DNA from: Neckera pumila
Lineage: Eukaryota > Streptophyta > Bryopsida > Hypnales > Neckeraceae
DNA length: 64,000 nt
Direction: 5' to 3'
Assembly (NCBI GenBank): GCA_963969595.1
Contig: OZ018413.1
Coordinates: forward strand, 9,662,211 to 9,726,210
Positions 1 through 12,608 of this stretch are shown here, in pieces. The translations under genes and the position numbers were made by a program. Position 1 is the stretch's first letter; each line of letters opens with the position of its first letter. The notes under the pieces are model-generated. The model did not search any database. It was not told where the DNA came from and saw only the letters and a list, made by a program, of their open reading frames with translations.

Positions 1-1571
1 GCACAAGAACAAGGTCGTCAACGCGCCCAAGCTGAGGTGCGGCTCGTTTTGTAGGGTTTCGTTTGGTGTATGCTGTTCTTCCTTTTAAATTTTCTTTTTG
101 GCTCCGGTACAAGTATGAATTATCGTTGCGTGAGAATGTAGTTTGGCCAGGCTGTTGTTATCGGGGTTTCGAGGTTAGATAACAGAATTACTGGATTCCT
201 GTTTTCAAATGTAAGTCTTGATCAGGAGGGTATAAAAGTTTTGTACGACTCTCCGTCTTATTTTTCTTCCTACAATGATGGAGCATTATGGCGTGAGAAT
301 AATTTTTTGACCTAAGAGGTATTGTTGTCAGGGTTTGGGGGGTTTGATAGTAGAATCACTTGATTCGATTTCCAGATGGCATGTCAACGGACTTGACTTT
401 CAAGTGTTTTTGAGTGCGGTTTTTATCGGAAGCTTGTTGAGCATCGGCTTTATTCATGTCGTGTATTCATTTTCAGTCGGGAACTACTGTTGTATGGCCA
501 CTTGTATGGCTGTGGTATAGGTTATATTTAAGGTTACTGCATTTGTGCTAAATTGTGACTGTTTGGGACGTGCAGGTCAAGCCTCTCTCCAGGAACTGTT
601 CTGATTCTGTTGGCTGGTCACTTCAAGGGCAAGCGTGTTGTGTTCCTGAAGCAGTTGGAATCCGGCCTTCTACTGGTTACCGGTGTGTACTTTTCTCCTT
701 CCATGTTCTGAATAAGATTCTTATTCTATTTCGGGTATGCCGAGGTTTGGTGATTAGGGGTTTGTCGCGCTTATGGTTAAGTCGTCATATGATAGTTCCT
801 TGGGCTTGTTTAGAAGGGGTCGGTATACCTTCTCGAATAATGCCCTCTTGTTCTTCCCTACGCTAATTGATCCTCTTCCCTAGAGCAGCCGTCTAATATA
901 CGTCGAACGGATGCTCTACGTTGGACGTTCTACTCTTCTAGCGTTAAGGAGGCAACCTTTTTCAAGGATGCCCCGGATTTATTTTCCACGCCTTCTGTCT
1001 CTATCGAAAGCAGTTAGTTCTAATACAGATTCCAGCGCCAGGTATTGACATTTGACCTAGGGTTTTAATTTGATGGTGGTATGTGTTACAGGACCATTTA
1101 AGGTGAATGGCGTCCCTTTGAGGAGAGTCAATCAGGCTTACGTTATTGCGACATCAACTAAGATCGATATTTCATCTGTCGATGTTGTTAAATACGCCGA
1201 CTCCTATTTCAAGAGGGAAGTTACCAAGAAGAAGAAGGGAGAGTCTGAGTTTTTCGAAGCTGAGAAAGACGTAAGTATTCGATTGCATTTGTCACCAGTT
1301 TGGGGAAGTGAACTGTGAGAACTATGACTAGTGTTGTAGGTTTATGACTAGGTATATCGCAGCATGTTTGCGATGTAGATTCTGACCCCTACTGTAAACC
1401 ATGTAAATGCAGAAGGAGGAGACCACCCTGTCGGAGGAGAAGAAGGATGATCAGAAGGCAATTGACGCCAAGCTCATCCCTCTCATCGAAGCAGTCCCAG
1501 AATTGAAAACCTACTTGAGTGCCAGGTTTAGTTTGAAGTCTGGTGTCAAGCCACATGAGCTCGTCTTTTAG
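1..1571 (+). CDS. RPL6: 60S ribosomal protein L6 (eL6), 3' part
   Basis: Structural protein of the large cytosolic ribosomal subunit. The 5' part lies outside the window. Exons are 1-36, 576-682, 1092-1270 and 1413-1571 (stop TAG 1569-1571). All introns are GT-AG and the phases join: ag+g gives Arg, g+ga gives Gly, then phase 0. The joined protein carries the family hallmarks [65 protein letters not shown] and the ending [16 protein letters not shown], which I know from plant eL6. No frameshift or stop is seen. Downstream there is a 3'UTR and then AT-rich DNA. It is the only housekeeping gene here and sits outside the duplicated segments. Confidence 0.96.
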
Positions 1572-2600
1572 AAAACCACATTTTTGTGATTGCAGTAAAG
1601 TGGTGAAGGACTTCATGACTGATTTAATGTGTATGCGGTTCTTCTGTTGTAAATCACATGTGATCCACGAAAGCTCTCAATGTTCAGTGCTCCATTGGAT
1701 TATTTCAATTAAATCATCTTTCTTAAATGTTATTACAGAAGCTGCCCTTCCCACATAAATGACTAATCGGGTTTTAGGGTCTTTTGGAGAATGAGGGCTG
1801 GCAATCCCTTCTTTTAGTGTCCGAGGATACCCAAAGTCCAAACTTGTCTCTTGTATACCGGACTCGGAGATCACCTTCGGCACATGTTTGCCAAATAATT
1901 AATTAAAGTCCAAAATGCACTTCGAAACTTTAAAATATAATTTCACTTCAAAATTTGGCATTAGAATAAAAATATTGAAATTTCCGGCAACCATCTCTCA
2001 TTAGATCGGGAAGTTATTTTTGCCATACTTAAAAGGTATGTGGACACCTGGGCATAGAGGGCTGGTCTTATGGTTGAGGACAGGTACTAAGTTACAGAGC
2101 ATTCCCACCTGAATTTGTTGAGCTTGTTGGTGTTCTCCGAACCTACGTGGTCTGTGATGTGGCATGCAGATAGAAGTGGTGTTATGGCCATTATTTTCTC
2201 GTAAACCACTGTCGGGAATGTTCCCATGCATTTCTCGGGTAGTTTTTGGGCTGTAATTTGGGGTGTAATGCCTGATTATGTGGGCAAAATCGCATAATTG
2301 GGCATTACACATTTTTCATCCATGATGTTACTATTTCTCATCCACATCCACATTCGTATGCCCTCTTGTAGTTTACGTCGTACAATACTTCTCATTGTTG
2401 GGCGTTGTGCAATATAAAGAGCTTTCTCGTCAGGCTTTGCCCTCCTTGTCGGCTCTTTATATCATGCAATGCCCTCCTCCTTGGGCATTGCCCTATACGA
2501 AAACCGAGAGGTACTTATTAAATCCTTGAAAGTAAGTGGTTGTCAGAAGATGCTTATTAACATTTGGAAATGAAGATTTCAGAGAAACAGAGCATTCTTA
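1572..2600. other. RPL6 3' flank, no gene seen
   Basis: Holds the RPL6 3'UTR and then AT-rich DNA without convincing ORFs. A small hairpin has arms at 2412-2422 and 2452-2462 (ATATAAAGAGC and its complement), surrounded by several GGGCATTGCCC-like words. It may be a remnant of a small inverted-repeat element. Confidence 0.5.
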
Positions 2601-3098
2601 GACCATCTGCAATGCTGTCACGGTACATGGCCCAGTATCGGTATAGCTAACTTTTGAATACTAGACAATTAAAATTTGAAAAATGTCTTATTGGAAGCGC
2701 ATCAGAAAGAACATGGAGAAGGAACAAAAAAATTTCAAACTAGACATTGGACAAGTACTTCAAAAGCAAGGTACAAATGTGAAATTATAGAGGTCTTAGC
2801 AAATCACGGTTACTAAAGCAACATTTGGCCATTGACCCTCTAAAAAGCGTCAAATGTGGAGGGTCAATGGCCAAATGTTGCTTTGGTAACCGTGATTTGC
2901 TAAGACCTCTATAATTTCAGTTTTGTACCTCGCTTTTGAAGTACTTGTCCAATGTCTAGTTCGAATTTTTTTTGTTCCTTCTCCATGTTCTTTCCGATGC
3001 GCTTCTAATAAGACAATTTTCAAATTCTAATTGTTTAGCATTCAAAAGTTAGCTATACCGATACTGGGCCATGTACCGTGACTGCATTGCAGATGGTC
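2601..3098. mobile_element. 498-bp foldback MITE with TTA duplication
   Basis: Two long arms (about 2601-2831 and 2857-3098) are near-perfect inverted repeats around a loop of about 25 bases. The ends are GACCATCTGCAATGC and its complement. TTA flanks both sides (2598-2600 and 3099-3101). A 3-bp TTA duplication is typical of PIF/Harbinger (Tourist-type) elements. The family assignment rests only on that and is an inference. No ORF is present. Confidence 0.8.
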
Positions 3099-3329
3099 TT
3101 ATATACTTGAGCTTTATAGGGCCCATTATGTAAGTACAATGGTTGCTAAAGGCAAAAATTAATGGGATCTCACCTTGTGAAATAAAAAATATTGAAATCT
3201 TTGCGGCAATCACATCACATAGATTGTAAAGGCACTTTTGTTGTGCGTTAGAAGATGATTGTGTAGACAATGTCTTTATACAAGTGGGATAGTAAAAGGT
3301 GAAACAATCCATGTGGGATATGTAAATTA

Positions 3330-3780
3330 GTAGAAAATCAAGCGCTCACACCTAGTTAAGTCAAACGCAGGAATTGTAGTCAATGTAGAACTTCAAACCT
3401 CATTTTGGCATAGTAGAATGATTTTTTTCAAGAAACTTTGAACAAAGAAAAGTTCTCTAATCAAGCTAACTTTCATATCCAAAAAATCCGTTTGAGATTT
3501 CAAGTCTCCAACTAAAAGTTAGGGACACAATTGAAGGAGGGGTTAGGAGGGACATTTTTTTTGACATTTTCAAACATCTTCTTTGAATTTTGTAGGATCA
3601 AAATTGCAAACGGATTTTTGGAGATGAAAGTTAGCTTGGTTTTCCAATATTTTTAGTTCAAAGTTTGTTGGAAAAAGTTACTTTATTATGCCAAAATGAG
3701 GTAAAAAATTCTACATTAAACACAATTCCTGCATTTCAATAATGAGCGGTTAAGCTCTCATTTTTAAATTGTCCCATATC
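3330..3780. repeat. Family F long hairpin, copy F1
   Basis: The left arm (about 3345-3540) and right arm (about 3570-3770) are complementary, for example GCAGGAATTGTAGTCAATG against its complement near 3715-3733. The same hairpin recurs near 6.8-7.4, 23.9-24.4, 32.0-32.7, 34.3-34.8 and 58.8-59.1 kb. Non-coding. Confidence 0.65.
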
Positions 3781-4448
3781 CTTTGAGGATTCATGATGGA
3801 CAATAGATTCCATTATAAAAACTACCTCTCCACCCATTATCTAGTGGACATGTGTTGGCATCAAGTTGTATAGATAACTTTTCTAGTAGTCTAACTTTTT
3901 TACAATTAGTTTTCCTTGAATTTTGAAAGATCACTTGATAAATTTGAAAATCATTGGACACTGAAGTTTTAATTATTTTCCACTAAAGTGACCTCTGGCT
4001 ACAGTAATTGGGATGTGCAGTCCCTAGAAGTCTGACGAAAGAAAGAAAGAGCCATGTTAGAAGCCGCTGCAGTTTCAGTTGGGCAGAAACAGGGGAAAAA
4101 CAAATTTTTGAGCCAAAAAAAAGTAAATTTTGGGGTACCTTGGAGGGTTGTGGAATGCTTTCTCAAATGTATGTGTACACTAAATATGGTTAATTTTTTT
4201 GTCATTTGCATCTTGTATCATGTAAGTTACTATCCTGCTTGAAAAGATGCAAGCCGGTCTTGTTCCTGCAATTTTGCCTCCTTCCCCCTTTTAGAAAAAT
4301 CCAGAGCTGTTGATATGCTTTAAAAAAATCCAATCCCCCTATCCATGCCGTCGATCTAAATTGCATAGAAAAACTAAAATGAAATGAGATGCGAATATTG
4401 AAAGAAGCCAAATGGATCATGCAAGTTACATACCAAATTTCAAAATTA

Positions 4449-5751
4449 ACCCCTAAATGTTTTTGACTATGTTTTGACCAAAATTGCTCCAAAATTGTCA
4501 TTTCTAATACAAGTACCAAAACATTTTTGAACACATATAACCGTAAGATCTTATAGTAAGGTAGCTGACCCCTTTATGATCAACCCCCCATTATGGTGAT
4601 ATAGACTGTTATCTTTCCATGAATTTGTGGCTCAATTCCTAGAGCAAGTGTGGCGCAATATGAATTGGCTGCAAGGCGATCAATATGGAAACCAACCCTT
4701 GGTCAATTTTGCAATGAGACTATGGTCAGAACTACAAAGGTCTATATCACCATTATAGGTCTAAGAGAATCTTCCACTAAAATTTCATAGGAATTACAAT
4801 TTTGGTAATAAAATTTTGGAAAAATATGCCATCCTTCCAAACTCTTTTTCAGTGCACAGGAAAAATTTTGCACTCAAAAAAACTATGCTGCAAGTATGCG
4901 TAATTGCTTAAGTGATTTGAAATGGGTGGGTTACCTTACACTAGTTTTAAAAGATGTGGAAAAAATTCAAAATTTTCCACTATGTGAGTTGCAAGATATT
5001 AACATTTGAATGAAAAAAATCCTATTTTTGTCCCTGCGAAAATCCGGATAGCTACACTTCACAAGGTCACATTTGTATGAAAAAATGCCAAAATGGTGGT
5101 TACTCTTTGGATTTATTCGTCAAGGCAAGCTAGTTACATGCTTGAAAAATTTCAGATCATTTGGAATTGTAAAACATATAGGAAAAAATAGTAAATAGGA
5201 AGAGGTAAAGAATGCCTCAAAATACTAAATTGTCAAGAATTTTGTTATGGAATTGAAATATGCCAATTACAACGGTTTTAATGTTGTAATAAACAATCTA
5301 CACCCACTATTTTTATTTTTTTCAAAAGTATTGAAAATTGAGTTAGATAAAGGATTTCAAAGTTTTTTTTAGAGTAGAGAATGATTCGAGAACTACCCTC
5401 AAACTAAAACTCCTCATAACTTTGGACTCATTAATCCAAATGGAATGATTCAAAGCTTTCCAAGTAAATATAACTCTAGAAAACCAATTTCAAATTCTTG
5501 TTTTAAAAAAAATATGTTTTTAAGGAATTTTTTTGAGCTACCCAGGCTACCCGCCGAGGACTGAATATTACATATTATGTGATAACTTTTTATCCATGTA
5601 GTCAAAAGTTATAAAAATTGTTGGGCCTTGAAGCTACTCCTCCTGCACATCTTGAGCAAAAATTTCAAATAAATAAAATAAAATTTCCATTTGTAGTGAG
5701 CTGCCCAAAATTGCTATGTTGCCAAAAAATGGTGTTTGGTCCTTTAGGGGT
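4449..5751. mobile_element. Family A element A1 (1.3 kb, non-autonomous)
   Basis: The ends are ACCCCTAAA and TTTAGGGGT, flanked by TA. The other duplication copy has an empty site near 33585 (AAATAAAGGAGG), so the insertion borders are read directly. Its internal sequence matches the other A copies. No transposase ORF. The TA target duplication suggests a Tc1/mariner or Stowaway-type element. Confidence 0.8.
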
Positions 5752-8685
5752 TAAAGGAGGAATTTTGCACATGCTACAAATAAAAGAAAACATTCAAGGC
5801 AACATAACTTCAGATATAGGGATTTTGGGCACCTAATGAAGAAAAAAAAATCCCTTTCCTAATAAGGGGGTATATGTTTACATCTTTTGTCAAAACTTCG
5901 TGAACATCCCACCAAAATTGACTTCATAGGAACCTACCTTGATTTTTAATTATCCTTTCAATAAACAATCGGCCTTTAGGAGGTAATAAAATATTATAAT
6001 TTAGCTTTTAAAATTAAAGGCCATCAACTATAGAGATACAAATTCTATAAAAGTATATATTACATTCTACTTACTATTGTAAACCTACAAGAATATATCT
6101 AATTTAAATTTTATATAATAATTTGTAGTTATGTTTAAATATTTATGACAAATAATTTTGAATTTTTTTTTTCCATTAGATAAATGTGAAAACAAAAAAA
6201 AACTATATGATTCCACCTACAAAAGCTTCCTATTTTGATTCCTAAAGGTCAATGCATTCAAAGAGTGGATGTATTTGGTTAGACTTATAATTTTCAAATT
6301 TTCTATTTTTGATGTTGAATTAAATTTACAAATTGAAGCCTAAATATGAGGTTCAACTCTATTTCAAAACTTTGAAATTTTTCTGAAAAATAAATTATTG
6401 TGATTTATGGGTGATTACAAAAAATACTTGTACTATTTTGTAATTTTGATGTCACATCTTGCAAGATAATATGGTTTTTGGCCATAATCATTAGAAAGAG
6501 AACTGGGCCTCTGGAGGGACTGCTCTTAAGTAACATCTTTAAGAATATCCATGTCATCGCTCGCCCTAGAGATTTTGAGTATCATAAACTTCATCTAGTC
6601 TGACTTTTGCCAAAAATGTGAGGACCTCCATCAAGGCAGCATAATACAAGGCAGTTGAGTACAATTTGTTTGATTGACAAATTAGTTCAATGAAGTCAAA
6701 TTAAGTGGATTTTTTTAAAATTTTAAACACACGGAAAATACCAAAATTAGGTGGCTGTTGAAGATGGTTGCCTTCAGCAACTAGCAATTCATTCATTTTT
6801 TGAATTTAAAGATGAGAAGAAAAGTTCTTTATAAGATTGGGGTAGTAGTAGGTCAAGCAATCCATGTGCAATACATAAATAGGGATTGATAGAAACTCAA
6901 CCACTCATAGTTAAGCCAAAATTAATGTAGAAATTGTGTTAAAAGTTGAATTTTAGACCACATTTAGGCATATTAGAAGAACTATTTTGAAAATACTTTG
7001 AACTAAAAAAAGTTGTGGAATTAAGCTACCTTTTATCTCATAAAAATTCAATAGAGATTTAGAGACTCCAACTAAAAGTTATAGATAAAATTCTGAGAGG
7101 GGTGAGATGGGACATTTTTTCAGAAATTTTCAAATACAATATCTGAATTTTGCCCATAACTTTTAGTTGAAGGCTCGAATCTTCAAAAAATAAAATTGGA
7201 GATAAAATTTAGCTTGATTCCCCAACTTTTTTTAGTTCAAAGTTTTTTCAAAATAGTTATTCAACTATGCCTAAATAAGGTCTAAAATACAAATTTTATT
7301 ATAGTTTTTGCATTTTAACAAGGTCTCAACTTCTAATTATCCCATATTCTTTTGCAATTCATGATGGATAATCAATTTCATTATCAAATCAACCTCTTCA
7401 CCTTTCATTCTCACCTAATGTCAATGATGTAAGTCTTCCACATTGCCATCAAAAAAATTCTAGTATCAATTTGGAAGACTTGCTTCATTGACATTTACTT
7501 TAATTTCCAAAGCATGGTTAGAGTTCAATTAGCATCTAATTTTAAGGTGTTCAATAATCAGATTAAGGTGCATCAAATACCTTACTTTTCATTATTGAAT
7601 ATTTAAATTTAGATTCATAGCCTAACAGTCATCTGACAGCCCAACGGAAAGTGAACAAGAATAGGGGAAAAATAAATTCCTAAGCCCAAAAAACCTTAAA
7701 CTTCGGGGTCCTTAGAGGGCTTCAAAGCCACCCTCCCAAAGATTGACTTTTTCTCTATTGTTTTGCATTTTGGCTCCAAACGGCTCAAGATTTGCAAGTA
7801 AGGTACACATGACTATTATACACCTTGTCTAAATTTTTTTGCAATTTTCAAAAATATTTTATAATCCAAAAATAGATGCTAGTTGTATATCTCACTTATA
7901 AATTTGGGGTTATATATAACTATTTAATATCCAAATAAAATAAAATTTGGAGCTGAAATTTAAAATAGGTAGTATTTTAGTAGATTTATAGCTATTGTTC
8001 AAAAGAGTCCTAAAAGTAGTTAATTTTATATTGTGTGGAAGTTTACAAAATGAGATCTTTTTTGCTTGCATTTCAAAACATATAAAGTGGTTATTTTAGT
8101 GACTTGCCTTTTCCATAGAGTTGTTAAAAATGTCCATTTGTTTGTTTCTTTATAAATTATTTTTGATACTTTTTATAATTTATAACATTAAAGTACCGAT
8201 TTTTTTGAGATTAAAAAAAATAATTTATTTATTTTCTTGAGATTATTTTTGTGTATTTTATATTTTCTTGAAGGAACATACATTGTCTATATATTTGGAA
8301 TTTCTTAAAAGTACTTTTCTAATTTTAAAGCACTCTAGAAATAAATAAATAGTACTCCTAAAAATGCAACAAATAGTGACAATTTTTTCTTGCAATCACC
8401 TTGAAAGTTTTTTGTTAAAATAAAATAAAAACTAAACTTGTAGATATTTTAAATGAAATTTTCTCTCAAAATACTATAAAAGACTAAATCAAAAAAGATT
8501 ATTTTTCATTCTCATCTTAATTTTCATTCAAAATTCCAAATAATTATAGTACAAATTCTAATTGATGTAATTTTATGTACCTTTTGTACTTTAAAAATAG
8601 ATAAATTTTATTTTTAGTCAAAATTCCAAAAAATGCTATATCTGTAAAGAAATTAATTATTAAAAATGAAAATGATCAAATTTTA
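5752..8685. other. Gene-free duplicated AT-rich DNA
   Basis: Aligns with about 33580-37680. It contains a copy-1-specific insert at 6488-6785 (starts CATTAGAAAGAG then a GGGCCTCTGGAGG motif, family D-like) and a family F hairpin at 6815-7385. Parts also resemble 20.4-22.3 kb in the same copy, so an older repeat lies inside the unit. No gene seen. Confidence 0.6.
6815..7385. repeat. Family F long hairpin, copy F2
   Basis: The arms near 6961-7019 and 7223-7279 are complementary (CTTTGAACTAAAAAAAGTT against its complement), with the centre near 7120. Non-coding. Confidence 0.6.
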
Positions 8686-9170
8686 ACCCCTAAAGGTCAC
8701 AGACTATATTTTCCCCCAAAACACTCCAAAATTGTCATTTCTTGTACAAGTACCAAATTTTAGAGAAAAAACATTTTTAGACACATGTAACCGTAGGATC
8801 TTGTAGTAAGCTGGTTTGAAAAGATGTAGAAATTTTTTTGAATTTTCTACCACATGGATTGTAAGGTATTAGTATTTGAATTTGAATTGGCAAAACCCTT
8901 TTTTAGGCCCTACAAAAAATTAGGTAGCTGCACTTCAGAAGGTCACATTTGTATAAGAAATGTCCAAAATGGTGGTTACTCTTTGGATTCATTCTTGAAA
9001 AATTTTAGATCATTTAGAATTATACAACATATAGGAAAAACATAGTAAGTAGAAAGAAATAGAGAATGATTCAAAACACTAAATTGTTAAGAATTGTAGT
9101 ATGGAATCGATAAATGCCAATCCCAATAGTTGTAATGTAATGTTGTAATAAACAATCGATATTCTAAGCT
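8686..9170. mobile_element. Family A, left-end fragment
   Basis: Begins AACCCCTAAAGG and follows the left half of A1, then breaks off near 9170. Copy 2 at about 37670 instead reads on into other sequence, so this is copy-1 specific. The right end is missing. Confidence 0.65.
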
Positions 9171-9800
9171 TTTTCTTCAACTTTTAGACATGTTCCAAAT
9201 TTTTCCTAATTATTTACAAAATTGACCTCTACGTAGGATGACTGAAACTTCAATATGATTTATGAAGCTAAATTGAGCTCAAAAACCTAATCTATATATC
9301 TATAAAATTATGTACACAATAATACTAAACAACTAAATTTGGAGCACAACCAATTTGGATTTTCAAAAGCAACAAACATTTGAATTCAATAACCTTAGTA
9401 GACCTAACACAATTACATTTGACTGATTAATATTAGAAAGGTTTCCAAAGAATCATCCGTAGCATATATTCTTTTAATCTTTAGAATATCCAATGATGAA
9501 AAAAATTATTCATATGACAATGTTTCAAACTTAAACAATTACACTATGATTAATACCAAGAGCATATCTCCATATCAATACTATTCAAAGCAGGATATCT
9601 CTACAAACATAGTTGGTGAAAATATTTATCAAAGAGTGAAAACTTATACTTCTAGAGGCATTTTAAAATCAACTCGTGCGGTTTACAATAAACTTCATTA
9701 TTAGTGTAGTAAGTTAGGTAAGTGCCCTGTCCTGTCATCTCCAGTTGTGTTCACCCCGCGAGACTTCATCCCTCTGGACGCCTGTGTTTCACGCCAAGAC
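9171..9800. other. Upstream flank of gene copy 1
   Basis: AT-rich DNA matching the flank of copy 2 (about 38310-39115) and, more weakly, copy 3 (about 25680-26600). No ORF of note. Confidence 0.5.
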
Positions 9801-9804
9801 AGGA

Positions 9805-9811
9805 GTATAAG
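9805..9811 (+). promoter_or_regulatory. TATA-like box of gene copy 1
   Basis: GTATAAG lies about 30 bases before a conserved, GC-richer stretch that ends at a perfect donor (CTGCAG then GTGAGT at 9984/9985). That stretch looks like a 5'UTR exon. The equivalent in copy 2 is at 39122-39128. Confidence 0.45.
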
Positions 9812-9834
9812 AAGCCGGTGGACTGTCTGGATTT

Positions 9835-9984
9835 CCACCGCAGTCTCCATTTGCTGATCGCCAGCTCTTGCCAGACTCATGCTTGCGGCGGCTTCTCGCT
9901 CTTCTCGCTCTTCTCGAATTCCAATTCTCTCGCTCGCATTCAGTTTGGTAACAGATCGATTTGCAACCACATCTGCAACTGCAG
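9835..9984 (+). other. Probable 5'UTR exon of gene copy 1
   Basis: GC-richer block conserved in all three gene copies, ending in a consensus 5' splice site. It has no suitable start codon in a frame that joins exon 2. The start is estimated from the TATA box. Confidence 0.5.
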
Positions 9985-10634
9985 GTGAGTTTGCTTCTAA
10001 TCTTCCTTTCAATTCCACGTACCCAGATCGATTGATGCGGCGCCCGTAATTAGGTTAACTAGCTTCGTGTTCCGGCCGCTCTTTGTGTACCCTGAATCTG
10101 CAGACGGATCGATGGTGCTAGCAATGAGTCGTGGTCGATCAAGCAGCTACAGTAGCTAGCTGTCGACGATCCATTGGAATTCCTGCGCTTGCTTTTATTG
10201 ATCATGGGGTCGGTGGACTTGCAATTTGGTGCCCAGCTCGTCCAGCTGAGAACTAGTCACCGATCGAGGACTGTGTGTGAGCAGTAGTTGTGGCTGAGGG
10301 GTACTGCTTTTTGCGGCGTACGTTGTGATTTTATATGAGTTTGGATGTTGCAAATGTATTCCTGTTGAAGTTTCGTCGGATATCTTCGCGAGTCTAGCTA
10401 GATGGTCCCTGCATGCATTGCAAGTTGTGGTGCAGTACATCAATAAATGCTTCCCTCACGTGGACTGAAGACGCGATCGATCCGATCGATCAGTCCGCTA
10501 TTTCATGGTTTAAGCCTCCATGATCATCGAGTTGGCGTACTGAATTAAACATTGTTGCGGCATATCGTCAATATGAAACATGTGTCAGTGGAGGTGTGTG
10601 CTTTGAAAAGCCGTGATGTAGAATTGAGAACGAA

Positions 10635-10791
10635 CACAGGAAGAGCTGGGAGGCGTTACCCTCCCCGGTATTTATTTCCACAGTGAAGCTTCACCCCCCC
10701 TTGACTTTCCGTTTAAAGAAAGTCAAGGGGGGTGAAGCTTCACCGTGGAAATAAACACCGGGGAGGGTAACGCCTCCCCGTTCTCCCTATG
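10635..10791. mobile_element. 157-bp hairpin MITE in 5' intron of gene copy 1
   Basis: A nearly perfect inverted repeat, with arms containing GGGAGGCGTTACCCTCCCCGG and its complement. The ends are CACAGG and CCTATG. It is flanked by CGAA on both sides (10631-10634, 10792-10795). It is absent from gene copy 2 near 39957, where the flanks read straight through. The 4-bp duplication is inferred from that comparison. The right end supplies an ATG in frame with exon 2 (10789). Confidence 0.85.
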
Positions 10792-10926
10792 CGAAGAGGA
10801 TTGTTCAAAAGTGATGTACTGTCGTGGTTTGCTTGCGCCTGCTTTAGGGTTGTAAGTCGTCAGTCTTGGTGGATCCTTAATAGAAGAGGGGTTGGTGCTG
10901 TGCATGTAGGATCCACGCAGAGGAGA

Positions 10927-12608
10927 ATGAGGAACAGAAAGTCGCAGAAAGGCAGCGAACAACCTTCGCTTCAACCTTTGCTAGGGTCGGCGGCGGCCCG
11001 ATCTGTCAATCCGTCCCTGCAGGGCGAAGGTGGCGAGGAGCGTGTGCCTTCCATGGCCAATTCACTTCAGGTACCTTCTCTGATTTATTTCCTTCTTTCT
11101 CTTTAGCGCAATGGAGGATATGTTGTAAGTCATGACATAAACGTATATTTCCTGCCGTGGTGAAGATAGCCCCCAGTACTGTGAAATATTGTATGTCAAT
11201 GGTACGACAATGTTGGTTCGTTTCAGTAACTCGACCTTTGTAGGATGTTGTCTTGGATCGTCTGTCCATCTGCCGGTTTATCACGATTTCGGTTCGCTTT
11301 GTAAAAACGCATACATGCTTTGATTAGAATTTTCTCTGGCGATGAGTCTGAAGACCATGAAGTAGGAATTAACTGCTTTGTGAGTGTACAGACTCTGTGT
11401 GTTCTCCGATGAGTTGTCCGTCATTGCTTGCATGACCAGAATTAGGGATCGTTGCCGGATATACTCACATATGATTGGCGAATCTGTCGCTTAAGATAGG
11501 AACGGGGTTCTGGGTTGCAGGTGAACGGAGACGTGGGAATGGAAAACCAGGGTGAAGGATCTGAAGAGTTGACGGGTCGAGCGATGCCATCAGCAATTCC
11601 AATTGGAGAACTTCCAGGTGCAAGCATCCTGCATCCTATGCTGATAGAAGAAAGTGAATCAGAGTTCGAGCTTCCATCCTCGTTCCACCCCTCGAAAGCA
11701 CCAGAAGACTCGTTGCTGCACACATTGTATTTGCAGCTTGTGGGTGTTGGTAGAGATGGCATCACAGTGCGGGAGCTTTTCAAATGCCTCCAGCAGCCGG
11801 CAGAGGTGCACAGATTCGAAAATGACTGGAAGGTGCAAGTTCGGAGGCACTTGAAGACCAACCCACACTTTTGTGAAGCAAAGGGATACCACTACTTTGT
11901 TTGCAACGACGAACTTGAGGTGCAACAACCCAAGCACAGCCCTGCGAACATTGCAAGTACTTCACGTCGTTATGGGGCATCCTCCAGCGAAACCGTTCTA
12001 TCCAGTCAGCATTCAACCCCAGCAACACTGCAGCCCGGCCTCTCGGTGGATGCACATGAAGGTACGCACGATCGAGTTCACTGAATTCAATTCCTCGCAT
12101 ATGTGCAAGCTGCAAATTCTAAATTGTACCCCTAAATTATACCGTACTACACTCACGACGGTCGGCAGGAGTTGACAGAAGCTTTGTTGTGTCACCAGGC
12201 ATCCCAGAAGTCGACGACCGACCTCGGAGAAAAGCATTTCTGAAGGCGACTGCAGCTCTGTCCGAACAGGCGACGGAGTTTGAAGAGATGCACCAGAGCA
12301 CGGGCGACATGCAAATGCCTTCTTCAGTTGCAGATCCAACAGATTCACGACTGGTCTCACGTGGACCACTCTCCAAGCCAAGCAGGAAGCGGAAGCCTCC
12401 TTCATCAGATGAGGAGGAGCTTCCTCACCATGACCATCCCATTCCAGGTGGCTTGCAGGCAACTCAGGCTGAAATTTTCCCCAAGACAGAGGTACAGACA
12501 GACCAACCGTGCGTCGTCCAGAAAGACGATACTGGGAACGGGCTGTCCAGCGTGGAGGCGATGGTGGCTGATCACCTTTCCGACCTTCACAGGAGCTTAC
12601 GACTATAA
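10927..12608 (+). CDS. Winged-helix-like protein, copy 1 (truncated)
   Basis: I do not recognise the family. Exons are 10927-11070, 11521-12061 and 12199-12608, all GT-AG and in phase (0, then 1), giving 364 aa. Residues about 110-177 hold a compact alpha/beta domain: an LHTLYLQLVG helix, GRDGITVRELF, WKVQVRRHLKTNPHF and a YHYFVC strand. This order looks like a winged helix (inference). An NLS-like patch RKRKPPSSDEEE follows. Compared with copy 2 the frame ends at TAA 12606-12608 where copy 2 has CAA, so about 140 residues are lost. A 1-bp deletion after 12825 further breaks the old frame. It may make a shortened protein or be a young pseudogene. The exon 1 acceptor and start codon are uncertain. 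Confidence 0.6.

Noticed and set aside
4449..5751. Interstitial telomere sequence from CCCTAAA words
   Set aside because: The words occur singly at element ends, never as tandem arrays.
11442..11861. 139-codon minus-strand ORF, repeated at 40593-41012
   Set aside because: Shadow of exon 3 of the winged-helix-like gene; crosses the plus-strand splice site.
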